Shown: positions 62,125 through 64,000 of the stretch, piece after piece
How positions within the stretch are numbered: the first letter of the stretch is position 1
Layout: each line of letters starts with the position of its first letter
NCBI RefSeq assembly: GCF_003121985.1
Contig: NZ_QEWP01000013.1
Location: forward strand, 62,001-126,000
DNA from: Marinilabilia rubra
GTDB taxonomy: Bacteria > Bacteroidota > Bacteroidia > Bacteroidales > Marinilabiliaceae
Length of the DNA stretch: 64,000 nucleotides
Direction of reading: 5' to 3'
The notes under the pieces: generated by a model
Seen by the model: only the letters and a program-made list of their open reading frames with translations
What the model was told of the DNA's origin: nothing
Databases searched by the model: none
Translations under genes and position numbers: made by a program

Positions 62125-64000
62125 TTACTTAAGCCATTCCAACTCTCCTTTGTCGGTTTCTCCGATGATCTCATGGTCTTCAAGCCATTGAAGCACTTGC
62201 ATTATTTTTTGATGATCATACTTTAATTGATCAGAGAGGATTTCCGGATACATAGGCTGGTTGATTAATATTTCCCTGATTTGAACTTCAATTTTTTCGA
62301 AGGTTTCATCGTCCAGGCCTGTCTTTTTGCGTGATAAGCAAACATCGCACATGCCACAATTTCCTGTCTTTTTTTGTCCAAAATAATTAAGAAGAAATCG
62401 GCTCCGGCATATGTGATCTGATGTTCCATAAGCAATGACCGATTCCACCTGTTCCAGATAGCGCTGTTTGCGATCGGCATATACTTCATTTGGAAGTTTT
62501 ACGAATTTCAATTCTTCCCTTGTTTGAGTGAAAGTTATTAGCGGAGTCCTTCTTCTAGGGATGTAATGAACAGCCCCGGCTTTGCTTAATTTAATTAAGG
62601 CCTGATATATTGTGTCCTTGTCAGTATTTGTTATTTTAGCCAGTCTGTCTTCGTTAATGGAGGCATATTCAGTAAACAAGCCGGTATATGAGCGGAGAAG
62701 TGCTTTTATGAAAGGATCCAGCGGAGCATTTGCCACCTGGAATTTATACAGGTCATTGCCTTCCATCAGGAACATAACTTTTGAGGGAATATCTAACTCT
62801 TCGGTAAAGGTGAGGTAGCCTGCGCGTTGCAATATTTTTAAGGAGTTGAATACTTGCAGAATATTGAAGCTGAACGCTTTGCAGAACTTCCCCATGTCGA
62901 AGTCGAATGCCATTTGAAAACCGGATCCAACCGGCAATTGAAAAAAATTTCCGAGAGCGTCATAGATGCGTTTTATGCGTTCCGGCTCCGGGAAAGATGA
63001 TTTCACCTGTTTATTCAGTTTTGCCCTGTCGTTGTCACTCCACAATAGAACTGCAAAAGCTTTTTTCCCATCTCTTCCGGCGCGTCCGGCTTCCTGAAAG
63101 TAGGCCTCCAGGGAGTCCGGAGCATCCATGTGCACTACCAGTCGGACATCAGGTTTGTCGATGCCCATTCCAAAAGCATTGGTGGCAACTATTACCCTGG
63201 TTTGATTCTTTTTCCAGCTATCCTGGCGTTCGTTTTTAGTGTTTTGAATTAATCCTGCGTGAAAATAGTCAGCGCTAATCTGATTTTGTTGCAGGAAGGA
63301 CGCGTATTCTTTCGTTTTCTTTCTGTTTCGAACGTAAACTACAGCCGAACCCGGCACTGACTTCAATATTTTCAGGAGTTGCTGCTCTTTATCTTCTGAA
63401 TGCCTTACAACGTATGCCAGATTGGGACGGGCAAAATCTTTTTGGAATAACTGACCGTCTTTGAAATTCAACCGCTCCATGATGTCTTCAACTACCCTGG
63501 GGGTTGCTGTGGCTGTAAGGGCAAGGATGGGGATATTGGGGACTATTTCTCTGATGGCTGCTATTTTTAAGTAAGATGGCCTGAAGTCGTAGCCCCATTG
63601 AGATATGCAGTGGGCTTCATCCACAGCGATGAGGTTGAGATTTAAATCGGGTAATTTGTCAAGAAAAAGCTCCGTGGAAAGTCGTTCAGGTGAAACATAC
63701 AAAAATTTGGTTCCTCCAAACATTGCATTGTCAAAAGTGACTTTTATTTCTCGATAAGTCAGGCCTGAATGAATGGCTGCAGCTTTAATACCGTTTTTTT
63801 TAAGGTTTTCAACCTGATCCTTCATTAAGGCAATAAGCGGAGTAACTACAAGACAAAGCCCTTCATGAGCCAGCGCCGGCACCTGGAATGTAATTGACTT
63901 TCCACCCCCTGTTGGCATGAGGGCAAGTGTATCGTGCCCCTCTCCGGCAGAGTTGACAATGTCTTCCTGAAGTGGGCGGAACCTCTCAAAGCCCCAGTAT
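62125..64000 (-). CDS. recQ: ATP-dependent DNA helicase RecQ, cut by the window edge
   Basis: The last 624 residues of a RecQ helicase are visible; the frame stays open to the right edge (first residues YWGFERFRPLQEDIVNSAGE), so only a few N-terminal residues are missing. Walker A LMPTGGGKSITFQ, DEAH in AVDEAHCISQWGYDFRPSY, QEAGRAGRDGK and the zinc-binding CRSRFLLNYFG with CGMCDVC are intact. A winged-helix RQC region follows, and the end is a helical tail rather than an HRDC domain. It unwinds DNA in recombination repair. It is transcribed towards the DUF5063 gene, 70 bases away. Confidence 0.95.
   Translation of the reverse strand, partial: YWGFERFRPLQEDIVNSAGEGHDTLALMPTGGGKSITFQVPALAHEGLCLVVTPLIALMKDQVENLKKNGIKAAAIHSGLTYREIKVTFDNAMFGGTKFLYVSPERLSTELFLDKLPDLNLNLIAVDEAHCISQWGYDFRPSYLKIAAIREIVPNIPILALTATATPRVVEDIMERLNFKDGQLFQKDFARPNLAYVVRHSEDKEQQLLKILKSVPGSAVVYVRNRKKTKEYASFLQQNQISADYFHAGLIQNTKNERQDSWKKNQTRVIVATNAFGMGIDKPDVRLVVHMDAPDSLEAYFQEAGRAGRDGKKAFAVLLWSDNDRAKLNKQVKSSFPEPERIKRIYDALGNFFQLPVGSGFQMAFDFDMGKFCKAFSFNILQVFNSLKILQRAGYLTFTEELDIPSKVMFLMEGNDLYKFQVANAPLDPFIKALLRSYTGLFTEYASINEDRLAKITNTDKDTIYQALIKLSKAGAVHYIPRRRTPLITFTQTREELKFVKLPNEVYADRKQRYLEQVESVIAYGTSDHICRSRFLLNYFGQKKTGNCGMCDVCLSRKKTGLDDETFEKIEVQIREILINQPMYPEILSDQLKYDHQKIMQVLQWLEDHEIIGETDKGELEWLK

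Noticed and set aside
1-64000. tRNA or rRNA genes
   Set aside because: No cloverleaf with a GTTCRANNC T-arm and no 16S/23S signature was recognised by eye; a dedicated tRNA search would be needed to exclude one fully.

Overview
The window is a chromosomal segment of a Bacteroidota bacterium, most likely order Bacteroidales or Marinilabiliales. Supporting features are lipoproteins with Bacteroidota-type lipoboxes, a fused MurF/alanine racemase gene, DUF1573 and DUF4369/TlpA proteins, a TGS-domain nucleoside kinase, a DUF5063 protein, an Rnf operon headed by an RseC-like gene, TAnnTTTG-type -7 promoter boxes and few Shine-Dalgarno sites. The lineage is inferred from gene content; there is no rRNA to confirm it. 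No rRNA, tRNA, CRISPR array, prophage or complete insertion sequence was seen.

Region 1 (1-15.4 kb) is an accessory carbohydrate locus. It holds a DUF2961/GH172-type lipoprotein, two formylglycine-type sulfatases, a GH3 beta-glucosidase, a GH43-like protein with discoidin and FN3 domains, a GH144-type (beta-1,2-glucanase family) protein, an alpha/beta-hydrolase esterase and a GH5 glycanase. An outer-membrane-barrel gene lies between the last two on the other strand. Nearly all carry export signals. No SusC/SusD pair, regulator or sulfatase-maturating enzyme is present, so the locus probably continues to the left or is a satellite of a larger one. Its gene gaps are rich in REP-like palindromes.

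Region 2 (15.4-26.7 kb) is housekeeping: dnaB, a HAD nucleotidase, a coiled-coil lipoprotein, rsmI with an upstream gene, tdk overlapping the murF-alr fusion, a Crp/Fnr regulator and an M20 amidohydrolase. The tdk gene and its divergent neighbour share a perfect 16-bp palindrome made of two back-to-back -7 boxes.

Region 3 (26.7-42.9 kb) has a repeat-rich gap, then a DUF1573 protein, meaB, a TlpA-type thioredoxin, lpd, two small membrane proteins, an AraC-type membrane regulator, an acyltransferase, a nucleoside kinase, uvrA and a lytic transglycosylase.

Region 4 (43-64 kb) holds the rseC-rnfBCDGEA operon (ion-pumping ferredoxin:NAD oxidoreductase), recG, a methyltransferase, an orphan ABC ATPase, a LysO-like exporter, an AGCS symporter with an unusual insert, tex, a DEAD-box helicase, an rRNA methyltransferase, a 3'-5' exonuclease, a DUF5063 protein and a recQ gene cut by the right edge.

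The least explained content is the non-coding DNA. At least five families of short repeats occur, three of them MITE-like with terminal inverted repeats. One family has two copies 37 kb apart in opposite orientation, each bounded by the same hexamer. No clearly new multi-gene system was found.
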